From: Ligustrum vulgare
Lineage: Eukaryota > Streptophyta > Magnoliopsida > Lamiales > Oleaceae
Direction: 5' to 3'
NCBI GenBank assembly: GCA_963555705.1
Contig: OY743179.1
Span: forward strand, 24,430,192-24,494,191
DNA: 64,000 nt
The notes beneath the pieces were generated by a model, which worked only from the letters and a program-made list of their open reading frames with translations, made no database searches and was not told where the DNA came from. This document shows, in pieces, positions 34,990 through 46,827 of the stretch. Both the position numbers and the translations under genes were made by a program. Each line of letters begins with the position of its first letter. Position 1 is the stretch's first letter.

Positions 34990-36310
34990 AGAATATGTCA
35001 CTTCAGAAATAGAAATATAAAAATTAACATCTTAAAAAAGAACTATGGAGAGAATTATCGTGATTGAAAAAATATCAAACATTTAGCAGAGTATTTTGAA
35101 TGCACGTTGAGTGTTCCATTCGGACTTCTCACTATAATCAGAATAATGACAAATTGATGGAGTGCTAACTATGAAAGTTTATTAGAGACCAGACTAGGAA
35201 TATAATTTAATGAATTCAACTGGTAGCAGAATAAAAATACTTTAGTGGGTTGTCAAAATGAGCACTTGACTACTTAGAAAGAAAATTCAGTATACACAAA
35301 AAAAAAATCTAGAAGGAGTCTCTTTAGCTCCAGGAAAATGAATAGTGGCAGAAAACATAATTTATTGTATTGCATTTATATGCATTAACGTTTCCAATAA
35401 ACCAATTCATACTCTGGGACTTTTCCAAATTAAGAATAAAGGCGTTTTTGTCGAAGATTTTAGAAAAAAGGGTCAAATGTATAAAAACATCATATTGAAA
35501 GACATGCATTTTACTACCAAGTTTTTCAATGAGAAACAAAAATGGGCTCTCCCTTGGAGAATTACAATCTTTTCATAAACCTAAGTTACTTCTTTGCTAA
35601 AACCAACTATGATTATACTGACTATGAAGTTCAAATTGAAAGAACAAGCTACCAGAGAAACGATTTTGTAAGGTTAAAGAGTTATTCTTCAACCGAAGAT
35701 AAATTGAAATGACTGATTCTCATTGCAAGGAATTTCTTAGATAAAAATGAGGGAAGCCATTGGAAGACATTCTTATCTGAAGAGGATAATCTTTACAAAA
35801 GGGCTAAATTAGTTTCAGAATAGAAAGAGCTCACATTATATTGTTTGAGCATATAATTCATTCTAAAGCAGAGTTGAGACTGTTGAACACCATGCTTAGA
35901 TTAATCCCTCCTAATGGCAGAGTCAAGCTCGAGTACCTTGTTCAAGAATATTCATAATAAAGTTAAAGACGAGTCCAAGCAAGTCTCAATCTGATTGTGC
36001 ATCTTGATGGGCCAAATCGAGTCCAAGTGACTCGATACTATTTGAACATACTTTATCCTTATGGCTAAGTCAGAATGAAAATATTATGAGGATCGTTTAG
36101 CTAAAATTTTAGGAATCCTAGCCAAATATGACTAAAGGACATGTTAATCATTTATTTGATCACGCTTATTCGTTGGGCGAGGAAATTAAATTACAATTAC
36201 AAAATGATTTGATAAGGAAAAAGTCATGACTATGAATTGAGAGAAAAATAATCAAAATGATCTTACTAAAGAAACTTGGCAAGTGCAAGTAGCTTCAAGT
36301 CCATGAGTTT
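34990..36310 (+). pseudogene. Decayed coding region of unknown identity
   Basis: Over about 1.3 kb, plus-strand frames keep protein-like composition with scattered stops and shifts. The best part is 35345-35578 (77 codons), with segments such as NKPIHTLGLFQIKNKGVF and KNIILKDMHFTTKF. Further downstream in a shifted frame are TNYDYTDYEVQIERTSYQ and HWKTFLSEEDNLYKRAKL. I do not recognise the family. Candidates are an old transposon or viral-type protein or a dead host gene; none is supported by a diagnostic motif. No repeats flank it. Confidence 0.4.
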
Positions 36311-37390
36311 GACAATGTTGTTTACTTTTGTTGCTTTCCATAGAACTTCAGATTGAGTTGTTGAATTGATAAAGTAAAGAAATCATGAAATGATCATATC
36401 CAAAAGGCTTCAAGTAAGTATAATTACCAGCAACAATATTTACAGAGTATGTGAGAAGATTAAAGAACAAGTTATATAATAGAAATACCTAAAACAAAAA
36501 TTCTTCAAACACCTCTTGCACATAAACACGCTTCCATTATTTAATTTTGATGAAATCTGTATTTATAAAGTATCAAACGTGTTTATCACAGAATGGAAAT
36601 GAAGTGTGTCTCAAACACTTGATTTCTAGGCAAATAATTAACAAGTCTTATGAGCAAAAACAAAGGGGGTGGTGGAACATCAAAACTAACAATAAATAAC
36701 CCCATATTGTATTCATTTGACTGTAGTTAAAAGAGAAGTAGAATGGAGAGAATTTAGCCTGCATAATATGAAAAGCTATCTTGATTCATTTCAGGATTAG
36801 GGAGACATACATGTTTATTGGAGGAGAGTACACACAGTCAGCTCCTCAAAGTTATGTTTGCAGCTCTAACCATGGACATATGAATCACACAATGATTTTG
36901 TTAGTATATCAAATGTATTGAACATACTAATTTTCATACCGAATAGTTTGTCTACCCCAACAATACTCAGAGACACAACAAATAGTTTATCTATCCTCGT
37001 GACGTTCAGGAGAAATAACAGGTAGTAGAGAAATTCCAGCTGCTACTTCCCACCCCAACCTATATGCTGGCAAGAGCCGAATACACCATTGTCGAGAAAT
37101 CATGCACAACTTCTGCTAGAATGTCAAAAAATGATACTTAGTATGAATCCTTGCTAAAAAAAAGGGGGAAATATAAGACCTCAAAGAAGAATTAGAGCTT
37201 TGTAAAATAATTTTTAGGTACAAAACATGCTCTTGGAAGAATTAGAGCTCTGTATAAATAGCATTGACTTGCACAGAAAACATGGCTACTATTATCACCA
37301 AAATCACTCACTATTTCGTCAATTGGTGATACCATTTTCAATGGTTCCCGAGTCCAGAAGCCTGTTATTCTTCCATGCATAATAATCAAG
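36311..37390. other. Intergenic AT-rich DNA
   Basis: I see no supported gene, RNA or terminal repeat. A minus-strand frame overlaps the right end (37192-37404) without a recognisable domain. Confidence 0.35.
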
Positions 37391-38980
37391 TACAAACATA
37401 ACACAAAAGCACAGTCTAATCAGAAAAAAAAATCACAAAATCAAGTCCAGTGAAACCCAATATTGATCATCGCTCCAAAGAACAAAATCAAGAAAAAAGA
37501 TCGTTCAAATTCATCCAAATGCACCAATATAAAGAATGTGTAACCATACATGGAAATGGAAAATGAACCACAAACATAACACAGAAGCACAATCTAACCA
37601 ATATTGATCAGCTCCAAAGAACAAAACCAAGAAAAAAGATCATTCAAATTCATCCAAATGCACCAACACAAAGAATGTGTAACCATACATGAAAATGGAA
37701 AATGAACCACAAACATAACACAAAAGCACGGTCTAACCATTAAAAATCCACAAAATCAAGTCCAATGAATCCTAATATTGATCAGCACTCCAAAGAAAAA
37801 AATCAAGAAAAAGATCCTTCAAGTTCATCCAAATGCACCAATACAAATAATGTAATCATAAAGAAGAAATTATAGAAATAGAGAGAACTCTAATTATATA
37901 GTTGCTGAAATAACCATACAAGAAATGGAAATGAAAAATGAACCACAAACACAAAAGCACAGTCTTACCACAACAATTTAGTAAGTCAAATCCAATGAAA
38001 CCCAATATTGATCACCACTTGAAAGAACAATATCAAGAAAAAAGATCCTTCAAATCATCCAAGCGCACGAAGTATGCGATTTAAAGACAATGAACTTATA
38101 AACAGAGAAAATTGTTACTCTTAGAACATAATACTAAATAAGCATATTTAAAATGAAAAAGGAACCACAAACCAAATTATATTAAGCCCCTGTTTAATAG
38201 ATATTAAAATTAGATTTTTAAACAGTACCAAACAAGGGCTAAAGGTTCAACCTATGGAGGATTCACATAAAGGAATCTAGTGAAACCAAGATTGATTCTC
38301 AAACAAAAAACAAAACCCACAGAAAGATCCTTCAATATTCATCCAAATGCACCAAAACGAATAAATTACAAGACACAAGAATTACTAAAAAGAAAAAAGA
38401 ACATTATAACATCGAGAAACATAATTGTTGAAATATCTGAACATAAAATGGAAAAAACACCACAGCTTATCAATATTCAAACAAAACACATATTCGATCA
38501 AAGATTCATCCCACACAGAATTTTCTGAACAAATACAAACACAGCATAACCAAAGATTGATTATCAATGCAAAAGACAATCCATCAAGATCCATCCAAAT
38601 TAAAGGGAAACACTAAACACAACCATTAATGATCAATCACTGCTTGGAGATTTCATAATTCTGTGACTTTAAAGAAGGGGAAAGATCAATAAGGAAAACA
38701 TTGTCGGTGCCATACAAAAAGAAACGGAAAGAGAATTAACAAATTTGATCATCACTTTGACCCAAAAAAAAAATTCTAGAAAATTATTGCAAAGATAAAG
38801 AGTTATTATAGAAACGAGAGAAAATATTATCAATCAGAGAACATAATTTCTGAAATAAACACATAAAATGAAAATCCTAAAAGAATCCACAAAAACAAAT
38901 CCAGTTAAACCCAAATGATCATTAGCTGGACCAAAGAACAAAACCCTGAATTTATCCTTCAAGATTCATTCTATGCACGA
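37391..38980. repeat. Degenerate tandem repeat, about six to seven units of 140-240 bp
   Basis: Recurring blocks in the same order include aaaatcaagtccartgaa, aatattgatcaycrct, ccaaagaacaaaatcaag, agatccttcaaattcatcc, aaatgcacca and atggaaaatgaaccacaaac. The three units beginning near 37391, 37571 and 37710 are clearest; later units (near 37946, 38270, 38510, 38880) are more diverged and of variable length. It encodes nothing recognisable. Confidence 0.65.
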
Positions 38981-39308
38981 AAAACTGAAATAGTGACATG
39001 AATCATGTAGATAAGGAATTATAGAAATTATCGCACTGATAGATCAACCCAGAGAAATCCTTCTCTAGATCTTCTTGATAGAAAACCCCCAAGACTCGAA
39101 GCCCAAACACTGATAAAAAAAACCCAAGATTACTTTGAAGAAGAAGAACCAGGGCTTTCAATAAGTTGTGAGTAACAGTCATATTTTCATCAATTTCTTC
39201 CGGCTCGATCAAGAATGAGCAAACGGTTCTGATTTTAGGAAATATGCAATTTGTAAACTATAATAATCCCATTCTATAATCCCTTTGCGAAATTACCATT
39301 TATATATA

Positions 39309-40837
39309 CTAGTAGTAAGCACGTGCTTTGCACGTCTCACGTAAACAATACATGATATGAATATTAAAGTTGAAGCTATACTCTATTTTAAGGCAAATGA
39401 GGTAATTAAAGAACACGAGCTAAAACATGCTACAAAAGGTTTTTTTTAAAAAAAAAAAGAAAAATAAATCAAAGATTTTGTAAACGACGACAATTGTGGA
39501 GATATTTACTCTTAAATTGGTTGATAAGTAGCACATGTTAACCTAATCCATAGAAAGAGTGATTCAGGTTGCTCCAGCTTCGATTTGTTCCACTGTGAAC
39601 AGACGAAATCGGGGTGGAACAAAGATCAAGAATGATAGGTTTTAAAAAAGAAAAAGAATAAAAAAGTACATACTACATACCTGTGATGAGAATTAATTCC
39701 ATTTGGATTATTGCCCAAATGGGATTTTTCATTTCATTACTTTTACTTGGCTCTTAGGGTTCTCGGTGGTTTTTCAAATGGGGAGAGATCGTGGGAGCCG
39801 AGAGTGACCTTTTGTTTCTCGATGATATGATGATATAGGCCTTTTATTTTCCTTTTAACTTTTTTTTTCTACGGCACTCAATTTCAACCATCTATTAAAA
39901 ATCAAGTCCACAATATTTTACTTTTCAAACAAATCTCAACCATCCATTCTCCAAAAAATCACTATTCATTTCAAAAAAACTCTTTTTAAACAATAAAAAA
40001 CACACACGTAATAATATCCTGTTTGGTAATATGAAAAATTTTGATTTTTTGTGATTTTTTATTTTTATTTTTTGATGGATGTGTAATTTTAAAAAGTTTG
40101 AAAACAAAAAAAATATGGGCTTGACTAAAAATGGATGGTTGAGATTGAATTTGAAAAGTTTAGGTAAAAAAAATTTCACTACCAAACGGGCTCTAAATAT
40201 ATGCAATAGTATTAAGAAAGAGTATTCTTGATTTAGAGTAAAATGTGTGAGGGAAAACTTGTCAAGGGAAAGATTCTCCCCTATCTACACTTTTAAAGTA
40301 GTAGTGAGTAGTGATGATCGTGGGAGTAGGGAGTGACCTTTTGTTTCTCGGTGATATGATGATATAGCCCTTGTTTGTTTTTCTTTAAACTTTTTTTTTC
40401 TTTTTTTTTTTTTTCTATGGCACTCAATTTCAATCATCTATTAAAAGTCAAGTTCACAATATTTTACTTTTTAAACAAATCTCAATCATCCATTCTCCAA
40501 ATTATTCATTTCAAAAAAATCTTTTTAAACAATACCAAACACACATATAATAATATCCCGTTGGGTAAAATTTAGATTTTTGTGGTTTTTTATTTTTATT
40601 TTTTGATGGATGTGTAATTTTAAAAAGTTTGAAAAGTTAAAAATGTGGGCTTGACTAAAAATAGATGGTTGAGATTGAATTTGAAAAGTTGAAGTAAAAA
40701 AATTTTCACTACCAAATGGGCTCTAAATATATGTAATAGTATTAAGAAAGGGTATTCTTGATTTAAAGTAAAATGTGTGAGGGCAAACTTGTCAATAGAA
40801 AGATTCTCCCCTATCCACACTTTTAAAGTAGTAGTGA
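39309..40837 (-). mobile_element. Helitron (minus strand) with duplicated 5' end
   Basis: On the minus strand the 3' end has a hairpin-like acgtgcaaagcacgtgc a few bases before CTAG, followed by host T. The 5' end begins TCACTACTACTTTAAAAG after host A, so the element sits between A and T as Helitrons do, without a TSD. A second, internal 5' end (TCACTACTACTTT) occurs at 40307. Its 521-bp 5' part is present twice in tandem (39787-40307 and 40316-40837). It encodes no Rep/helicase and is non-autonomous. Confidence 0.72.
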
Positions 40838-41500
40838 TATATAAACTGCCCTCTGCCCTCAAAACCGATTAAGTGCAACAACTAAAAAAAAAAGAGGATT
40901 GAACCAACAGAGAAATCAGATTGTCAATGGTCTGTAATCGCGAGGGTTCTTGAAGTTGCATTGGTGGTACCAGTTTTACAGGTTAATTGCATTTGGGGAG
41001 ACAAAAGGTAAACACGATTTTGCCTATTTTGCTGTTTCATTTCTTGAAAATCTGGTAATCATATGCAGATATCTTTGAATGTGTTCTTGACAGGTTTTTT
41101 CGAATAATACTAATAAAAAATTCTGTTATTTTAGTTAGCCAACTATCATTAACGCATTCTGATAATCATATGCATTTGGGTAATGACCCTGCTAATCATC
41201 CATGACCCCCATTATAATTTTAATCTTCTCCAGTGAGTTATTTTGGAGAAAACCAACCAAAACTATCACTTTTAATAAATTTGTATGCCTGTTCGAAACT
41301 TTGTTGTTGAAGTAATTGTTTATCATTGCCAGCAATGCTAATCTAGAAAGTAATTATTTTTGTAGGAGAAAAATGGGAACGGAGGGTTGGGTGCTAATTT
41401 TTCTAATAGCTACCTTACATCGAGTAAGTCGCTAATGGATTTATCTTTGTGTAATTCATGTTATCTAATATCATTTTTAATAATGGAAGGATCCATTGAT

Positions 41501-41550
<50 letters not shown>

Positions 41551-42411
41551 CTATATTTTTTTTTATTGATATTGATATTGATTAATGCATAATTCAGTCA
41601 AACCCAATTCCTGTTATAAATATACACATTCTATTTTTTCATCTGAGATTTTAGTCTTGTGGTATGATCAAATCAAAAAATAAGTAATACTCAGAAACTC
41701 ATAAATTATCATTTACTAAGCTTGTATAATTATGAAAGACGAGATTGCACGAATTGGATTTACAAATACCAAGTCATATGCCAATTGGTGCATAATAATA
41801 TTATTTGATGTTATATAATCTCATACCAGATTTTGGCATATAAAAATAGGAAAAGAAATTTTGGATGATGATGAAACAACAAATGTTTCCTATTTATTAT
41901 CATTCTCTATTGGCATAAAAATATCTTGCCCTACAACTCATTTAAGTTCTTCTCATGGGATTCCATAAGGATATTTGGATGACGCTATCTATCAAAATCT
42001 CCATATGATATATCGAAACTGTGTTGAAATTGATTCATTTGTATGCATGATATTTCAAGGTCTCGAGAGTGACAATGAGGACGGTTATGCAGGCTGTTTA
42101 TTCTAAAAGAACAACTTTTTCATTTTTGCAATATGATTTAGATCCTGTTTTATGGAGGGTTGAAGATAAGAGATTCAGCATTTCTTTCAAGTGTTTCTAT
42201 TTTCAATTTATCATTAACCGTTAATAGAGTTGACTTGATTCTTTATTATCTCTAACACTTCATCTCCTTTAAGATTAAAAACAACAGGAAGGGGTGGGGT
42301 TAAAGGTACTTTAAGCATACTTTTTGGTGTGCCAATAAGATCGTATACCAGTTTTTGGACACACCCATAGACTTAAACTACGGTTTTCCTGATTCTCTTT
42401 GATGCATGTGG
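40838..42411. other. Non-coding DNA with ATG microsatellite
   Basis: No gene is supported. A (GAT)n/(ATG)n microsatellite of about 17 units lies at about 41500-41550. The flanking DNA may include introns of the gene fragment that follows. Confidence 0.45.
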
Positions 42412-43091
42412 CAACTTGGAAATCATGGTTCAAATCTAACAGAGGAAGAGCATGACACTCATACAATATCTGCTTGGAAAGAAGAAAAACATACCTGAAC
42501 GACAGCTTACCGAGCAATAAGTTACAGTTTCAAGACATGCTTTGCATGTGAGTGTTGATTCTATTTGTCGAGCATTGACATTGAAATATACACTTGAACC
42601 AATTGACAATAAATTCTTGACACTGGGTGGTTTTGACTTTTACATCCTGATGAAGACAGAAGATGCATGGTTGCTCAATATACCTGAGAAGGCATCTAGA
42701 ATATCTCAGTTAATTATAGATTGTGGAGGGGGATAGATGTTGAGTTGGTGGGTCAAAAATGAGATTTCATCACATGTCAGATATGTGCTTACACTAGTCA
42801 AAACAGTAATTTTTTCTGTGACAAATTCTGTATCACGTTCATATCTTATATTAGCCATACGTCTAGATTCTAATCAAATTTGTTAATGATATTTTAGTAA
42901 GCAACATTTGATCTTGATCAACATACATTGTGATATTGTTCAGGCTAGGCCAGATGATAATATCAAAGAAGTTGCATTGAAAATTTAGCAAAACAGTGTG
43001 GCTAGAATTCCTATAATTCATTCACCTTCAGAGGATGGATCATACCCGCAACTGCTACATCTAGCTTCTCTATCCGGAGTACTAGATTGTG
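42412..43091 (+). pseudogene. KIN-beta-gamma / SNF4-like gene fragment
   Basis: Two exon-like pieces match the plant SnRK1 subunit KIN-beta-gamma (Arabidopsis SNF4, At1g09020 as I recall it). The first (42412-42510) reads [20 protein letters not shown] then AWKEEK, with a stop soon after. The second (42944-43091), after an AG acceptor at 42942-42943, reads ARPDDNIKEVALKI, a stop, [32 protein letters not shown]. These lie in CBS-domain regions that bind adenine nucleotides in the intact protein. The other exons are missing. The pieces are separated by intron-like DNA, so this is a genomic, not reverse-transcribed, fragment. Confidence 0.8.
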
Positions 43092-43509
43092 AGGAAAAGC
43101 CCACAAATATTTTTATATGTATATTCAAAATTGTTTTATGCTATCCTATGCTAGAGAGGAGAGTAGGAGGATAGTGTTAACCATTTTTCTTAGTCTGTGC
43201 TACTCATCCTTCCTTTGAAGTTGGAGTGTAAAAATAACCAGGAACGGATCTAAATCACAAAAGAGAGGGAGGGGAGGGGGGAGATCTAAAAAAAGAAAGA
43301 AAAAAGGAAGAGTTCCGTTTGGTAAAAATACGTACTTTCTCTGGTAGGATACATCGATGAAAATTTGGGAAAAATGTTCGGTAACACTTACCTCATTGAC
43401 TATATGAAGATACTTGATCATTCATATTCTCGAAAACATAAACTATAACACTCTATTAGGGAATTGCATTTTACTGGTAATAAATTCTCCAACATGATTC
43501 TGACTTCAG

Positions 43510-43640
43510 TTGAAAAGCAATAAATTTCGAGGACTCATACCTTCAAAAATTGGAAATTGCATAAGTTTAATTGAGCTAAACCTTATCCTTATTCACGCTC
43601 AAAACTCAATTCAAGAAGATTTCATAAGTTTGCGCTAATG
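43510..43640 (+). pseudogene. Leucine-rich-repeat fragment
   Basis: The frame from 43510 reads LKSNKFRGLIPSKIGNCISL followed by IELNL, a canonical plant extracellular LRR (LxxNxFxGxIPxxIGNCxxL). It carries no kinase, signal peptide or neighbouring repeat in frame. It is probably a captured piece of an LRR receptor gene. Confidence 0.65.
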
Positions 43641-44237
43641 TTTCTCAAGCAATCAACAAGTTATGACACCATAATGTTGACTATTAATTGACATTCTGCA
43701 ATGAATGCTATTGCTCTACAAAATATCCTCAAGAAGTACAATAAGGTAAACAGTTTTCATTTGAAGAAATTTTAGTGACTATCCAATTTCTTAATTTGTG
43801 AGGACTGGATTTTTATTTATGTCTTTATTTATATTTTCCTCTCTCATGACTTCATATAGGTGCATTTCTCTATCAATGGAAGGATTTTCAAATCTATAAT
43901 ATTGCGTGCTCAATAGCGTGTATTCATTCTGTTTCCCCACATATATTTGCTTGAATTCATTTTGTTTGCAATTTTTGTCTTTTGCAGGAAAAAGTGGAAT
44001 TGGCTTAGCTTCTCAAGAAGCGACTACAACATTGTCACGACCACATAATGCATGGGGGATGTCGATCATCTATTTGAGGGACTCAATGATCAGCAAAATG
44101 CAACTACAACATAAATCTTATTATTATTTAATTTGTAAATGAATGGTAATTAATATTTAATTTGCACTAACTTTTGTTAATATTTACTTTTTTTTTTAGC
44201 CATGACTGAAAAGATTTTTCACTATCAATTGAGTATG

Positions 44238-44265
44238 TCCGTGCATCGCACTGATATGGATCTAG
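44238..44265 (+). mobile_element. Helitron-like 3' terminus
   Basis: A short hairpin gtgcatcgcac lies 10-12 bp before CTAG, followed by T. This is the usual plant Helitron 3' end and would close an element carrying the KIN-beta-gamma and LRR fragments. A matching TC 5' end was not found, so the element limits are open. Confidence 0.5.
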
Positions 44266-44561
44266 TCAAGGTTTATCATTTTCGTAAAAGGGAATTTTTT
44301 TTAATTAATTAATTAATTCTTCTTTATTTTGTGCCATAGCCTAAAAAATATTAATTAACATCTACATCTAAATTTAAATCTAAAATCTCAAATATTTTAA
44401 AAGTGTGGATAAGTGAGAATGTTTTGAATTTCCATTTTATCCTCACATTCTTTTTTTTTCCCCTCAATAGTAGTATTAGTTCATTTATTGAAGCTTATTT
44501 TAAATTTATTTTAATTCCTATTTCCAAAATATTAATTTATCCACGATAACTAAGCCTTCGT

Positions 44562-44935
44562 TTGGTAAACTTGTTTATAAAGTTTTATAACAACGCATTC
44601 CCTCAAATCACTTTTCAATCACACATTCCTCCAAATCATTTTTCAATAATACATTTTACTTCGAAAAATCACATTCCTTATTTATAAACAAAAAACTTTT
44701 GCCAAACAAAGACCAAATCAAAATTAATTATTCAATTAATATTAATTCGGCGTCGTTACTTTTTAGCCCTTGTTTGATTCGCTTTAATCTTTGAAAAAAG
44801 TTAAGTTTTTGGAAAATGTGTGGTGTAGATTGAGTTGAAAAGTTAAAAATAGTAGGCTAAAAATAATATGTGTAATATTGATTGAGTAATAATGTAGAAA
44901 AATGAGTTGAAAAAATGGGAACCAAACATGGGCTT
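44562..44935. mobile_element. Two MITE-like sequences
   Basis: The first (44562-44714) has ends cttcgtttggtaaac and gccaaacaaagac with tttataa-type inner repeats. The second (44765-44935) has ends agcccttgtttgattc and gaaccaaacatgggct. Both are short, AT-rich and non-coding. TSDs are not certain. Confidence 0.5.
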
Positions 44936-46827
44936 TACTTTTAGCCCATCAAATTTCATTTTACATGATAACTCCATTAAACAATTCAAAGAGTGCATCA
45001 TTCGTTTCATTGTTTTTTTATTTTTAATTCAAATAATTATCATTTAGCCCTTTGTTGGATAATATTATTTCATTTATAAACACGCTCTTTCAGGTCAAAG
45101 AACATGTTTATGTTTTTAATGAATTTCTTCTATTTAATTCAAACAATTATGTTTGAGTTATCGATAAAAATATATATATATTTTTCAAAGTAGGGTGAGT
45201 GTAACATTTTTTATTTTTAAACACACCTAAATTCTTATCAAGATCATCAATTAATTTATATAAAAAGAAAAATATGTTTTTTTCGAAATTTTTTTATAGT
45301 TAAGAATATAAAATAAATCATTTCAAAACCCTTTAGAAAAGAAAAAATTAAAACTAAAATACCAGTTTAAATTTATATAATCACTGTTTGGTGGTGATGA
45401 TTATAATCATATTTTTAATAGATTTTGATATAAATTACTAAAATGTGGTTGAAAAATTGTGAATCCGATAAAATGTGTGGTTAAAATTAATTTTTGACTT
45501 TGATCGGGATTAAAATCTTATTCTAATTTCTCCCAAATAGGAGCATAATATTAAACTTCTTTCATTGTAAAATTATGGTCAGAAATTATTTTAATCTATT
45601 TATGCACAGTTTTTTCACATTCCTGCACTTGGAAGCATAAGTGGAAAAATGAATAGGCCTCAAGAATTGGGACCTCACAATCAATAGCCAATAGGCTTTT
45701 CTTGCATGCCTTTTTTCGTAACTTATCATAAATATTTTATAACATAATTATTGATTTGTCTAATAATTTATGATATCATATTACTTCTTACTATATCACA
45801 CACAATTTATTTATTAAGTTGATATTTTAAATAATTGTCAAATTAATATATATTTCGAAGAACTGGAATAAAAAATTTCGGTAAAATCAGGTTGCTGGTT
45901 TTCTATGCTGTTGATAAACCTGATCAAGTGGTGGGGTGTAGTGTAAACTTGGATTCTCAATGGTGGTACTGGATGTGGAATATTAATATACCGGCCAAAA
46001 TCAGACATTTTTTGGCCGGTATATTCTACCAAACTGATGGTAATTTGTGCTCAAGACATGTTCCTGTCAATCCGGGTCGTAGATTCTGTGGATATCACAT
46101 GGAGTCCACTTTGCATGCTTTGGTGTGTTGTGGGAGGGCTTAGTACTCTTTGTGGAAAAATTCTTTTTTTTTTTCAGCAGTTATTTCTGAGTTGGTGGGA
46201 GTGAATTTGCAGTCTTCCTTCTTTTGGTTCAACAGCGACTCTCTCTAACAGAGGCGGAGAATTTCCGTGGTATCGCATGGCAGGTTTGGCAAGATCGTAA
46301 TGCCATGGCTCTTTGCTCTAATGTTAAACCTGTAGATTAGCAACGGGGGACCTCTTTGCATATTTGGATGAGTACCGGGCTGCTCAGCTTTGTATGTCTG
46401 ATACCTCCACAGTTTTTCATGGATCATCCAGAGCTACTAGTTCACGTCAACGGTTCTGACACGCAACTTGTTGTGAAAATATGTACGATATCGCGAACAA
46501 GTAGTAAAAGTGGACTTTTTGAGTCCGGAATGTCGATTCCAAGAGGACTAACTTACTTATTACTAGTTTCGATTAATCAATTTCTAAACTACAAATAAAT
46601 GCAAAGATTCATTTTGAACTCTTAAACTAGTGAAAGCAATTAAATATCAAAATAAACTAATAAAGAAAATAAAAGATATGATTTTTATTTTTAAGAATTA
46701 AAAGTGTTGGAACTCACGATTTCATCCTAGTTTTCGTATTCAATTTCTCATCTCATGTTTTCTTTCTAAAGTAGTATTTGATCGAATTCACGATTTTATC
46801 TAAAATTCACCCTCGAGTTTAGATTAG

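Noticed and set aside
41387..41569. Poly-Met open frame
   Set aside because: It is an ATG microsatellite read in one frame.
42542..42736. 64-codon frame between the two KIN-beta-gamma pieces
   Set aside because: It lies where an intron is expected and does not match the protein segment that joins the two exons.
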